DNA from: Hemileia vastatrix
Taxonomy: Eukaryota > Basidiomycota > Pucciniomycetes > Pucciniales > Zaghouaniaceae
Assembly: GCA_030280995.1 (NCBI GenBank)
Contig: JASXTE010000008.1
Coordinates: 23,309,193 to 23,373,192, forward strand
Reading direction: 5' to 3'
DNA: 64,000 nucleotides
The position numbers and the translations under genes were made by a program. Of the stretch, positions 8,080 to 19,900 are shown one piece after another. How positions within the stretch are numbered: position 1 is the stretch's first letter; each line of letters begins with the position of its first letter. The notes beneath the pieces are model-generated. The model had not been told where the DNA came from, ran no database searches, and was given only the letters and a program-made list of their open reading frames with translations.

Positions 8080-11000
8080 GTAGATTACCCTCTCAGATTG
8101 AACACAATACTGATAATTACAATGTAGGTAATATTATTGATGTCAAATCTGTGCAGAAAATAGAGGAGGACTTAAGAAAATTAGGTTTTAATGTAGATAC
8201 ACCTGACTTGTCTTTTTTCAATAACCACAGCAGTATTTATAATACAGTTAATCCTCAGTTGCCACCACTTACTAGTGAGATGAGAAGTTCACAAGAGAGT
8301 GAAAGAATTGAGAAGTAAGACATGGAGTATTTTAACAATAATCCAACTGTACATATAATTGTTTCAGCAGTGTGGAATAGAATGACTTATTGTGAGGAAC
8401 AGACAGTTAAGCTCACAAGTGATACAATTTTATCTTTAACATTAAATATTTCTCAACTGGAAACATGTAATAAAGAATTAGAGAATGAACATTTGTCTCT
8501 AACTTTTAAATATGATTCATTAAGTAATAAATATAATGAACTTTCAAACAAATTCTGTGAGTTGGAAAAATCTTATGAAACACATTTATTGAAAACTGAA
8601 TCAAGAACTAAGTTATCTTTTGCCCAGACAAATCAAAGTGTCTCTGAGCTGCTACAAAGATTGACTAAAGTTGAGATTGAAACTTCCAATCTAATAATGA
8701 ACCAGGATAATCATAAGTATACTCAATACAATAAAAATCCTTTCATTGGCAAAAGTGAATCTCATTCCTTCCCTATACCACCACATTTAAAACAATCTGG
8801 TGGTAGTGTCAAATCTGAAAATGTAAGTCACAAATCTGTACAGGAGGAAATACAAGACCATTTATCAAGAGTAAATGAGTTGTTGAATTTACCTAAGATT
8901 AGTGAAATTAAATCCAATCAGAAGAACTGGCCTAAGATAGATCAGTACCCAACTTATGATGGGGAAGCCATCTCTGATTGGCAACATTTTATTCAAAGAT
9001 TTGACAATTTAAAATTCTCATATAAGTTACCAGATAAAGAAATAACATCAAAATTGATCTCTTTATTTAAGGATGTTGCTTTATTATGGTTTGAAGCTGT
9101 TTTGAATAAGGTTAAAGATTACTCTTGGGCTGAATGGAAACAACTAATTGAAAAACAATTTGGAGGTTCTAAATTCAAACTCACTCAGCAAAGACTTTAT
9201 GAGAAAACTAGGTATAATCCATTGAATGGTGACAAACCTATGGTATTTTTAATGAATTTAAATAAAATATTAAAAGCCATTGAGCCTAACATGGATTTTG
9301 ACTTATGGAAAGATAAGATAATATATAAATTACCTATATCTGTCAGAGACATTGTTGTAGCTATAACAATTGATGTTACTGAATATTCTGACTTTATTAA
9401 TATTTGCAATGAAATATTGTTAAACCATAAGTATGAAGCAAGGTATTCCACTGATAAACAAAATGTTGAACCTGTGAAAAATCAGAATTCAAAAACACTT
9501 CAGGAGAAGCAGAAAAAACCTACTGCACCTGTAGTACCAAAAAAGTATGAGACAAATACTTGTTATAAGTGTAACAAACCTTGGGTTAAAGGTCACAAAT
9601 GTGAGAAGAATATAAATATTGTTGAAAATCAACATGAATCTGAAATTGAAATAGATAAAAGTAAAGATTCAAGTGATTATGACAGTAATATCTCATATAG
9701 TGATGAAAATGAAGTCTGTATGTTGGAAGATGATTTGTCCATCTTTGACAATCCAATATTAAATATGGACTCAAATGAATCTTTAATGAATTTTGAGGAT
9801 GCGGAAATCATTAAAGATATACAAGCTGATAACCTTAGAATTACACCTATCACGGTTCCAGCTATCATTTCTGGTGAAAATGTTAATATAGTATTGGACA
9901 CAGGAGCTGCTGGTTCTGTTGTTTCTACTAATACATTGCAGAAAATTGATAGTGAATATAAGTCTAAGCTTGAAACCTTTCAAAGTAAAAACTGGAGAGC
10001 TTTTGGATCAGTACTACATCCCATTGGTAGATACAAAGCTGCTGTTTTCTTAAAACATCAACATGGTTATGTAAGAGTAACTTGTGACTTTGCAGTAATG
10101 GATAATACTAACTCTAGTAACTTTTTTATCATTGGAAATGATATTCTGACTAAGTTTGGTGTGAAATTAAACCCTGCTAATAACAATTTTACAATTGGCA
10201 TGAATGGTAAAAGGAAATTTATAATTAATTCTTTTAACACAGTCTTACACATTGAGTCAGTAACAAATATTCCGTGCAAAGGAAGAGAATCCAATGAGAT
10301 GGAACTTCTGGAAACAGAAATTTCAAAAGCATCATTTGGCACTCAGATAAGTAAAGCTGAGAAAAATAGTATTTTGGACTTAATTAAAGCATTTCCAATG
10401 GCTTTTGCACATGGTACAAATGAACTTGGCCTTGTAAAAGATCATTAGATGAAAATTAGTTTAACCTGTAATATGGATAATATTCCTGCTAGTCTTAAAA
10501 AGAAACCATACCCTGCTTCACCAATTAAGAGGAAAGACATAGAGGATAATATTAAGATGTTATTAAAAATGAACATTCTTGAGAAGGTTGAAACTACACC
10601 AAAATATTGTGTAATATCACCAGTGCTGATTTCTTATGAACAAGATAAAGCAAGACTGTTTGGTGATTATAGAGCATTAAATACATTTACAGTTGATGAT
10701 ATTTATCCCTTGCCAAGGATTGCCTCTATACATGCTACCCTTAAAGGTGCTAAGTATATAAGTTGCTTAGATGGAAATAAAGGGTACCATCAAATTCCTG
10801 TTTAAAAGAATTCACAGAACTTTTTGTTGATAAAAACACACATGGGAATTTATAAATACGTCAGGATGCCATTTGGACCAAAAAATGCTCCATCAGTATT
10901 TCAGAAGTTAATGGATATAACATTCCATAATGAAATGATTGAGGGATGGTTAATGGTATACATTGATGATATCATAGTGTTCTCTAAGACATATGATGAA

Positions 11001-13394
11001 CACTTAATCCATTTAAAGAATGTATTTCAGAAAATGGATGAAATAAAAATGACCCTTGCATTAAAAAAATGTAAATTTGGGTTTGAGTCTTTAAAAGTGC
11101 TTGGTCATATTGTATCTGGCTTACAAATATGTGTAGACCAAAATAAGGTAGCTGAAATCAAGAATATTGGCATTCCTTAAAATGTAAAGAATGTACAATC
11201 TTTTCTTGGTATGTGTGGTTATTATAGACAATATATAAAAAACTACCAATTATTTTCTTTACCATTGACCACACTGATAAAGAAATCAGAAGCTTTCATT
11301 TGGAATAATGAAAGACAACAGGCTTTTGATAAGTTTAAAGAATTTTTGATGACAGCTCCTATCTTGGGATTACCAGAATTCCAATTGCCTTTTGTATTAT
11401 ATACAGATGCAAGTTTTATTGGTCTGGGTGCTGCTTTGCATCAAAAACAACTTATTGAAGGAAAAATGTCAGAAGTAGTAATTTTCTATATTTCACGTAC
11501 TCTAAGAAGTAGTGAATTGAAATATGGTGCTACTCAACTTGAATGTTTTGCAGTAGTATGGGCTCTTGAGAAACTACATTATTACCTTGAAGACCAAAAA
11601 TTTGAGTTAATAACTGACTGTAGTGCAGTTAAGTCACTCTAAAACATGAAAACTCCTAATAGACACATGTTTAGATGGCAATTAGCTGTACAAGAATACA
11701 GAGGACGGATGACTATTATACATAGAGCAGGAACCTTACACTCTAATGTAGATTTGTTATCCAGAGTACCTCTGCCTAATAATGATGATAATCCTGCTTT
11801 TGTTCCTGAGTCAAAGATTATTAAAATTTATGGCATTTATATTGTAGATCTTGAGGATGAATTTATGCAATCAATTCTTGACATGTATGCTTCAGATCCT
11901 GACTTGAGTAAACTCACTACGATATTAAATGATCCATCTAATGCTACAATGAATTTTTGAATAAAAACATTACCAAATAAGTATAAAAAGGCATTAGAAA
12001 AAGGAAAATTTTTCATTGAGGATGATTTTATATATTACAGGAAAAAATTAAGTAATGTAACTGTAATTTCCCTTCAATGAAGGAGTTAATGTTAAGTATA
12101 TGTCATGATGATACCTCAGAAGGTCATTTTGACTACCATAAAACATTAACCACAGTAAAAAACACAGCTTGGTTGATTAACATGTTTGAGGATGTTCAAA
12201 AATATGTTGAGACGTGTGATTCTTGTCAAAAATCTAAAAGATTAAAAGGCAAAAGAGCTGTTTTATTACAACAAATTAAGCACCCAAAAGCTCCAAGGGA
12301 AATAATTAACATGGACTCTGTAACAGGTTTGCCAACAGCATGGCATAAGAGTTATAACTCCTGCTGGGTAATTGTAGATAGATTTACAAAAATCTCTAAA
12401 TTTGTTCCTACCCACAAAGAGGTTTCTGCAAAGGACTTAGCTCTCTTATGGTGGACACAAATGTTATATATAGCAGGTTTTCCCAAAGCAATAGTCTCAA
12501 ACAGAGATCCTAAATTTACTTCTGAGTTCTGGACATCACTTTTGGATGTTTCAGGGTGTCAATGAGAACTTTCTACAGCACACCATCCAAAAACTGATGG
12601 GCTAGAAGAAAGAATGATAAAAACTTTAGAAGATATGATAAGAATATATTGTGCTTTTGGTCTTAAATTTAAAGACAATGACAAATTCACGCATGATTGG
12701 GAAACCCTTATCCCAGGTTTAGAATTTGCATACAATAGTTCAGTACATTCTGTCACTGGAAAAAAAGCCATTTGAGTTATGGTTGGGTTATGTACCTAAT
12801 ACCCCTGCTAAAACTCTTAATAAATTACCTAGATCAGATATCCATCCAGGTACTAAGTCTTTTCTTCAGATGCAAGAATTATGCAGAAAACATGCTCAAG
12901 AATGTATGAATAAGGTGTTTGAGTATGAGAAGAAAAGATGGGATAAAGCCCATAAAGAACAAATGTTCAAAGAGGGTGATGAAGTCCTTATTTCTAAACT
13001 ACATATAAATTTAAATGGTAATGTTAAATTGAAGGATCCATTCATTGGACCATTTGTAGTTAAAAAGATGGTTGGTAACAATGCTGTTGAGGTTATTCTA
13101 TATGCACCATATGATAGAAAACATCGAGTATTTCCTATTTCTCTTATAAAACCATACCATTCTAATGATACTTCTCTATTTCCAAAAAGATTGGGAAAGC
13201 ATAAACAGCAACCTGAAGAAATAGTTGAAAAGGCAGAAATTGTAAAGATACTTAAAAAGAGACACCTTACTAAAGAAAAGGGAGTTGAGTATCTATTAAG
13301 ATTTAAAAATAAATCAAGTGAACATGACCAGTGGATTCCAGAAAATGAAATCTCTGATCTTAAAAATCTCTTGAAAAAATTTAAATCAAAATAA
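7938..13394 (+). pseudogene. gag-pol: Chromovirus Gag-Pol, degenerate
   Basis: The frame runs through a coiled-coil region, a Gag core (NWPKIDQYPTYDG), a CX2CX7HXC knuckle (CYKCNKPWVKGHKC), protease (VLDTGAAGSVV), RT (YIDDIIVFSK), RNase H (YTDASFIGLGAALHQ), integrase and a terminal chromodomain (VEYLLRFKNKSSEHDQWIP). Stops fall at 8316, 10446, 10803, 11178, 11640, 11958 and 12563. Frameshifts occur near 12060 and in an A-run near 12762. Catalytic motifs are still readable, so decay is fairly recent. Compared with the intact 2055-residue homologue nothing large is missing. Confidence 0.9.
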
Positions 13395-13510
13395 TACTGT
13401 TTAATTCAGTATATGTAACATAGAAATTTTAAAAATTATTTTTTCTATTCACTCCTTACTTATTAATTAAAATGTCTTAACATTTTTTATTCTTTTTTTG
13501 GGTGAGGGAG

Positions 13511-14687
13511 TGTCAGCCTCGGTATCTCCAGGACTGATTAATTCTTATGTTTAAGCTAATATAACCTTAATTAAATTAAGCTTATTACTTCAAAATAATG
13601 TTAAAATACTTATATATATGGTTATAATACATATATATATAATTATTATACTATTATATGACTTATAGTAGTTTAAATAGCTTATCCATAGCCTAATAAT
13701 ACTTGTTAAGGTGTTAATGGAGTCATAATATACTTCTCCTAAGTGATATTAAGTAATTGTAGACATACATATGCTTATATGTATACATAAATCTCATGTT
13801 CAGTGAAATATGCAGTATATTATGTATATTTAGGTCTATAAGTGGGTTTTAACCTCTTAATAGCCTATAACCTTTGTTTTTCTGCTTATTCTAGGTCATA
13901 TGGACGTATTCAGTGGATTCACAACACCTACAGAAGCATATACATCTATTTCAGGCGCATGCACTCAGTTTGGACAATTTAATCTGTTTCCTTGGATGGA
14001 TATTCACAGATTTATGGGTTGGGAGGTCATTTCTGGGTTAATATGGATGCTTGGGGATGTTATTGGGGGCTTGGAAATTTAATTTGTTTCCTTTATATGC
14101 TTTGGGTTTCATTTTATTCCTTTTGGATTAGTTATTTTACCTGTTTCTTTATGGTATCCACTTTAATCTGGATTTTCTATTTATGGTATGGGTCTGTGTT
14201 ATCATTAATTGTGATGGAGGGTCCTTACTGGAGGTCTGGGTTTTGAATCTGCTGGAAGTGGAAGCCATGGGGAGGTGATGGGCCATCACAGTGCTGTAAT
14301 TGCCGGGGATAGCAGTGACATCATCTGGATTGAAAGTCTGTGCACTCCAGTGGATTTTGGTATAAGTAAGGGATGATTTTGATGGTTATTAGACATCACT
14401 TACTTACTAAAATTCAATTAAACATTTAAACACAATTATTATCATTTAGAAATATATTATAAAGCCTTTATAGATTGATATTATCATTATATAAGCTATA
14501 ACTATATTCTATTTATCTATTTTCCACCACTAGCACACATTTAAATCCAAGTATTGTGAGTTTTTATTTGTGTATAACTAATTTATTAGTCTTCCCCTGA
14601 GGTTTAATAACTAAATCATTTTTAAATAAGTAGTAGGACCATTAATAAATACTATTAAATCATACTTATATACTAGATACACTGACA
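13511..14687 (+). repeat. 3' LTR of the decayed chromovirus
   Basis: It starts TGTCAGCCTCGG right after the purine tract and ends ACTGACA, followed by CCTCC of the host repeat. It is 1177 bp, the same as the 5' copy. Confidence 0.92.
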
Positions 14688-15916
14688 CCTCCCCAGTCTA
14701 TTGTCCACATCCCCCAGCTCTTGCTCACCTCCCCTAGCCCTTTCTCACCTTCCCAAGACCTTTCCAGCCCTTCACTCACCTCCCCCAGCCTCCCCCATTC
14801 CCTTACTTTGGCTGGAGATGTGAGAGAGGTGCTTTATAGACTAAGAAGGGCTGAGAGAAGTGAGTGAGAGGCTTTTATCACCTCCCCCAGCCTCCCCAGT
14901 CCAGGAGATGTGAGTGAGGTGCTGTAAAGACTAAGTAGGGCTGGGAGTAGTAGGTGAGAGGCTTTTATCACCTTTCCTAGCTCTTTAAAGACCCTCTCTC
15001 ACCTTTTCCGGCCTTCCCAAAGTGGATTAGGGGCTTTTATAACCTCTCCCAGCCCTGTAAAGCCCCTCTCTCACCTTCTCCATCCTTCTCCAGTCCCTCG
15101 ATTTTTCTGGGTGAGGTGAGCAATGAGATTGGAGAGGTGAAAAAAGTGCTGGGGAGGCATGCAAGGGCTTGGGAAGTAGCCAACTTTTGATAAACTTGAG
15201 AATAATTAATATGTATAAATTAGAAATAACATGAAATAAAATCTTGAGGAATTATAAACCATTCCAAGTGGTAAATAAAGTAACTAAATACATATTTCAG
15301 AATTTGAGTTGCTTGTGTTTACCAAAAAAATGTGGCCAAGTGTTGAGAAAGGAAGATATTTGTAGGGAAGAAACAAGAAAAAAGAAAAAAATACAAAGTA
15401 AAATAAAACTAAATAATGACAGTGGGCTGGGAAAGGTGAGTGAGGTTCTGGGGGAGGTGTGAGAAATAAAGAGAAGAGAAGGGAGAGGGGTGGAAGGAGA
15501 GGAGAGTTGTTTTCTCACTGTGAAGGGAAGGGATAGGGTAGAAAAGGTAAGTAGATGGCAAGGTTAGCAACGAGATAAGGGGGGTAGGATAGGAAGGCAG
15601 ATTGAAGATAAGGGAGAATCAGGGGAGGAAGGTATCAGATGGACGTCCCACTTGGAATTCTACCAGGAATTATTTCAGGAAGCAAAAAAACCACTAGACC
15701 TCTAGTGCACACTTTTTTCCTGCTGTGAATATTTTATGAACTATTAATCAACTGTGGTTCAATGAAGGTTCAAATCAGTTTCAAGGTGTTTTCAAAGTAA
15801 ATTCAATATTTCTTCATGATTGTTTCATCACCACCTCAATGTTTTCTGAAAAAGATATGAATTAGGGTTCAAGGTTGCGGACTTGCTAGCAAGTCCGCCC
15901 CCCATATTGCGTGGTG
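14688..15916. repeat. Dispersed pyrimidine-rich repeat R1 with CACTA-like right end
   Basis: From about 14790 this matches 48411-50868 almost throughout: CCCTTACTTTGGCTGG, TGAGTGAGAGGCTTTTATCACC, a run of CAAGGGCTTGGGAAGTAGCC, and so on to the end. Alternating C/T-rich and G/A-rich blocks could pair imperfectly. The right terminus carries the 18-bp palindrome at 15879-15896 and ends CCATATTGCGTGGTG, the inverse of the CACCAC.. ends of the CACTA-like miniature elements. No convincing ORF was seen; 15244-15462 is a chance frame in A-rich sequence. Confidence 0.6.
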
Positions 15917-16088
15917 AGTAGTTATTGAATGAGTTACACAATTGATGAATATTTTTCAACGCATGTTTCGTTAAAGAATTTGCATATGGCTGATGAATAT
16001 TGCAATTAAGTAACCAATGGCGCCAGTAAAATGCATATAGCTACTGAATATTTGCTGAAACGGCTGCGGATGCTCTAAGTGGGGGGGA
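15917..16088 (+). other. Remnant upstream of the solo copia LTR
   Basis: No gene is visible. The last bases TAAGTGGGGGGGA form a purine tract like those before the 3' LTRs of the two intact copia elements, so this is probably the 3' untranslated end of a truncated copia copy. Confidence 0.45.
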
Positions 16089-16202
16089 TGTTATGTACTT
16101 AGGAAGCATATGTACTTATTCATTATTGTAGATATACTGTTGCAGCGGTACCTCCTGTTTTCCGGTTCTTTCCGGAGTCCAGTTGGCTGATACCGTGCAA
16201 CA
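16089..16202 (+). repeat. Short copia-type LTR with a single terminal unit
   Basis: It begins TGTTATGTACTTAGG and ends ACCGTGCAACA, clearly related to the 176-bp LTRs of the intact copia elements (the shared hairpin TCCGGTTCTTTCCGGA is present). It is only 114 bp because it has one copy of the terminal unit that is duplicated in the intact elements. Confidence 0.65.
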
Positions 16203-16424
16203 AATATAGGTCCAACCAGTATGTTCTATATAAAATGCATCATAAAAAAGGAAGAGCAGAAAATAACAAGTAATGTTTTCGCACTATCGAAGACCCGATA
16301 GAATCAATGGAGAAACATTGGTGGCACAACTAGTTGATTCTTGTATGCGAAAAATGACTAATATTCATTTTCACTTGTTTCAACAGCTCATCAAAGGTAA
16401 CATGCGCTAATTGAATATTTGATA

Positions 16425-16455
<31 letters not shown>

Positions 16456-16590
16456 GAGATTATCTGTAACAGTTTGGCCTTTTTCACATGTATTTTTATT
16501 GCATACGACTTGATCATCTCAACCTCAATCCAAATATGAAATTACCAAATAAATTGCGGGCAAACACAAACTTTGGAACGGGGATGATGG
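16203..16590. other. Intergenic sequence left of copia element 1
   Basis: No gene seen. It contains a T-run at about 16429-16455 and ends GATGG, which is repeated after the copia 3' LTR. Confidence 0.4.
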
Positions 16591-16766
16591 TGTTATGTAC
16601 TTAGACATATATGTACTTAGCTATCACGTGACTCTTGTATATAGACTGTAGTTTGCGCAGTTGAATAACTCCGATTCTTCTCGGAGTTCTGATACTGACG
16701 CATCCTTACAGGTAAAGTAATGATAAATGATTCTTCTCGGAGTTCTGATACTGACGCATCCTTACA
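16591..16766 (+). repeat. 5' LTR of copia 1
   Basis: TG..CA ends. It contains a CACGTG at about 16626, a TATATAG box at 16638-16644, a CTCCGA/TCGGAG hairpin near 16671-16688, and a tandem duplication of a 38-bp unit (16673-16710 and 16729-16766) separated by GGTAAAGTAATGATAAAT. Confidence 0.93.
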
Positions 16767-16767
16767 G
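16712..16767 (+). other. Intron-like segment across the copia 1 LTR end and primer site
   Basis: GTAAAG opens at 16712, CTGAC (branch-like) lies at 16751-16755, and CTTACAG closes at 16767, with the final G being the first base of the primer-binding site. Removing it would delete exactly one duplicated unit and leave the primer site unchanged. The same geometry occurs in copia 2 (23489-23547). Splicing here is a hypothesis. Confidence 0.4.
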
Positions 16768-16778
16768 GTTATGGGACC
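16767..16778 (+). other. Primer-binding site of copia 1 (initiator-tRNA-Met half-molecule type)
   Basis: GGTTATGGGACC directly follows the LTR. It is complementary to the anticodon region of initiator tRNA-Met rather than to a tRNA 3' end, the arrangement known from Drosophila copia and yeast Ty5. Confidence 0.65.
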
Positions 16779-16977
16779 CTTGTGCGCTCGTCATTAAATA
16801 AGTTAGCGATTACTGCCGAGATTTGAATCCCGTCTGGTACACTGCCCGACGTACAACTTCTTAGCCTTACACCGACTAGGCTTTTGTTTTCCTGCCTTTA
16901 CACCACTGAGGCATCACTTGTTTACCCTTTGCTCTCCTTGCTTTCACACCGGTAAAGCATTTCTCTTCTCACTACAT

Positions 16978-19900
16978 ATGCCACACACCCGATCCCACGG
17001 AGAACCCCCAGAAAGTCTTTCCGACGAAGAAACCAACCCCACCCCTCGTGCTACTGCTTCTCCCATCCTACCCCATCGTGACTTTTCTCCCCACGCTCAC
17101 AACCATACCATGCCTCATCAAACCTCATCCCGCCCTTCGTCTTCCTCCTCTGTCTCACCTCCTATCCCACTTACTCTTGATGAGATTCAACGCCGTCGCA
17201 AAGAAATTAGTGGTATTGTGAAAGCGACGACTGGTGTTATCAAGTTATCTGCTGATGGTTCCAACTGGCACGATTGGGACTGGCAGATCAAGATTGTCAT
17301 GACCAACCATGTTGGATCCTCCTCCTATGCCACGGATGATGTGCAAATTGGCGATGCTTTTGTTGACAGATTAGCATGGAACATCATATTCAACACTGTT
17401 GATATCTCTCTCCAACGCTTATTATCATCCGAAAGTTCCTGTCGAGAAGCATACCTACTCCTTTTCAAGAAATTCAATAGAGCTACACACACTTCCCGAT
17501 TATCTTCTTTCAAGGCTCTCTTGACTATTCCCCTCCAACCTTTTGTCTCTGTCACTAAACACTGTGAACGTGTTGAAGAATGCATTGAGGCTATTATTCG
17601 GACTGGGTTTGCATTTACCAATGCTTCCTTCAAGGCAATAATGCGACAAGTTCTTCTTCCGAATTCTCAAGCTGAACTCTCTATCGATATCAGCAGGGCT
17701 ATTGAATCCAAAGGATCATCCCTCACTCTTTCCGCTGATGATTACCTCACGGAAATGTTAAACGCTGAAACGAACTTATCCTTAGTCAAACAAGCCAATG
17801 ATTTGCCCAACGTTTCTAATATCTCTCTTAATGCCTTCAGACCACGACCTGATCGACATCGACAAATTGATTCATATCGACCCCCGAATGCTCAACGCAG
17901 ATGTAACGACTGTGGTTCTTTCAAGCATTTATTCTCCGATTGCCCATACAACATGCGCTCTTCATTTTATTCCCCAACACTGAAATTATATTACGATCTC
18001 AATCAAAAAATTTCTGAGTTAGGTAAACTGCCCAAAATGGCCAACGATAACAAAGGCAAAGTGAGAATACATATGGCTGATGCGGATGAGAAAATAATTG
18101 AAGTGGACACTAACTCTATTGACGCTCTCTCAACCGCAATAAATCAAATTGATCTGAAAAGTTTTGAATGGCAAAGTGAAACATCCATCGCTGAAACTGA
18201 AGCCATCATTGATTCTGGAGCTACCCATCATGTCACTGGAGACGTGAGTATCCTCTTCAACTTTAAAAATATATCTCCTCATATCCCCGTTAAGGTAGCC
18301 ACTGATGGCCCACCATCTTTCATTACTGGCACTGGTGATATAAAAATTGTAGGTGTAGGTTGCACCATCCTCTTAAGAAACGTGTTCTTTTGTCCTCAGG
18401 CCCGGACTACACTAGTTTCTCTTTTTGATTTGGTTAAAGCTGGAATGTCCTTTTCTATGTCTCCTGATCGGGAGCTTGTACTTACACATGATAGTACAAC
18501 CATATTGCTTGGACACATTGATTTGACTGGAAGAAAATGGGTTGTAAATACTATCAAATGTAATAATCCTGCTTCTTTTTTAAATACAAATCCTACTCCA
18601 CTTTACCTGATAGCTGCACCTAAGCCCTCCCTATTAATTGATACCTTTAATCTTTTCCTTGACGACGTTAACTCGGCCAATATTCATCGTCCTTATGCTG
18701 CTCCGGGCTCCCTTCTTGATTGGCATCGAAAACTAGGCCACACCAGCGACCGAGTTTTGCGCAAGCTCATTAATCTCAATCTTGGGATTGGTTTACCCTC
18801 TGAATGTCCCAAAGGAAAGATTGATTGTGCCGACTGTGCAATTGCTAAAAGTGTACGAAAAACAACAGCACAACGTGAAATTGCGCCTGAGTCATTATTA
18901 TCTCTAGTAGTTGGTGATCTTATAGGGCCCATAAAAGATGCAACGGTGAATGGCAATTTCAAATGGGCAGCTCTATTTCGGGACTCCTTCTCTACATATG
19001 GTGAAGTCTTTCTTCTTAAAAGCAAAAGTGACGCTATGAGTGCATTTAAAACTTTTCATGATAGACTCACGACTGTTACTGGGAGAAAACTTCTAGTATT
19101 GAGAACTGATGGAGGTGAACTTCACAGTAACGCTATGAAAACCTATCTTTCCTCAATTGGTGCTACTCATGAAATCACTATGCCATATCATGCTGAACAA
19201 AATGGCACTGCGGAACGTTTTAATCGAACAGTAGGTGACATAGCTAGGACATCATTATTGGCGAGTGGTCTACCGAAGAGTTTTTGGGGTCTTGCCTACA
19301 AATGGGCTTCTTTTGTACACAATAGAATTCCCAACAATAAAATTACCGATTCAACTCCACTACAAATTGTATATGGTACTCGACCTAACTTCAACAACTT
19401 TCGAACTTTTGGCGAAAGAGCATTTGTCCATGTCCATAAAGAACTTCGAACAAAACTAGATAATCGAGCAATTGAATGCCAGGTAGTAGGATATGCTCAA
19501 AACAACTACGGCTGGTTATTCTGGCACAAAGAATCTGGACGCCTTTTTGAATCCGCAATGGCCATGTTTCCTACCAATAATCCTGAAACCGTGAATCATT
19601 CACGCCTTGCGCCACTTGCACCATTGACTCCTATCAACAGTTCTCGACCAGGTTCTTTGGAATCTATTCTTAACTCCCTCACCCTAGGAGATTTCAGCGC
19701 CGAAAAGACCATTGATGAACAGGATATCCTATCTGAAAAAATTCAAGCTGCTACCTCCCGATCACCCATCTGTCTTCCTAACACATATCTACAAGCAATG
19801 AAGTCGTCGGAATCCACAGAATGGAAATCTGCTTGCGCTGATGAACTGAACAATATGTCACGATTAAAAGTATGGTCACCTGTTTCCCTTCCCCCAGGAG

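Larger units (their letters stand above)
5958..14687 (+). mobile_element. Decayed chromovirus (Ty3/gypsy), full length with two 1177-bp LTRs
   Basis: LTRs at 5958-7134 and 13511-14687 are the same length and differ at scattered positions (a few percent by eye). They flank an interior that encodes ORF1, Gag, protease, RT, RNase H, integrase and a C-terminal chromodomain. The same domain order and close sequence similarity are seen in the intact element at 39119-48305. Flanks show CCTC on both sides (ACCTC if the terminal A is shared). The purine tract GGGTGAGGGAG lies just before the 3' LTR. At least seven in-frame stops and two frameshifts make it non-autonomous. Confidence 0.9.

Noticed and set aside
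16918..16977. N-terminal extension of the copia 1 ORF
   Set aside because: It would start at TTG; the first ATG at 16978 in a good context is the likely start.
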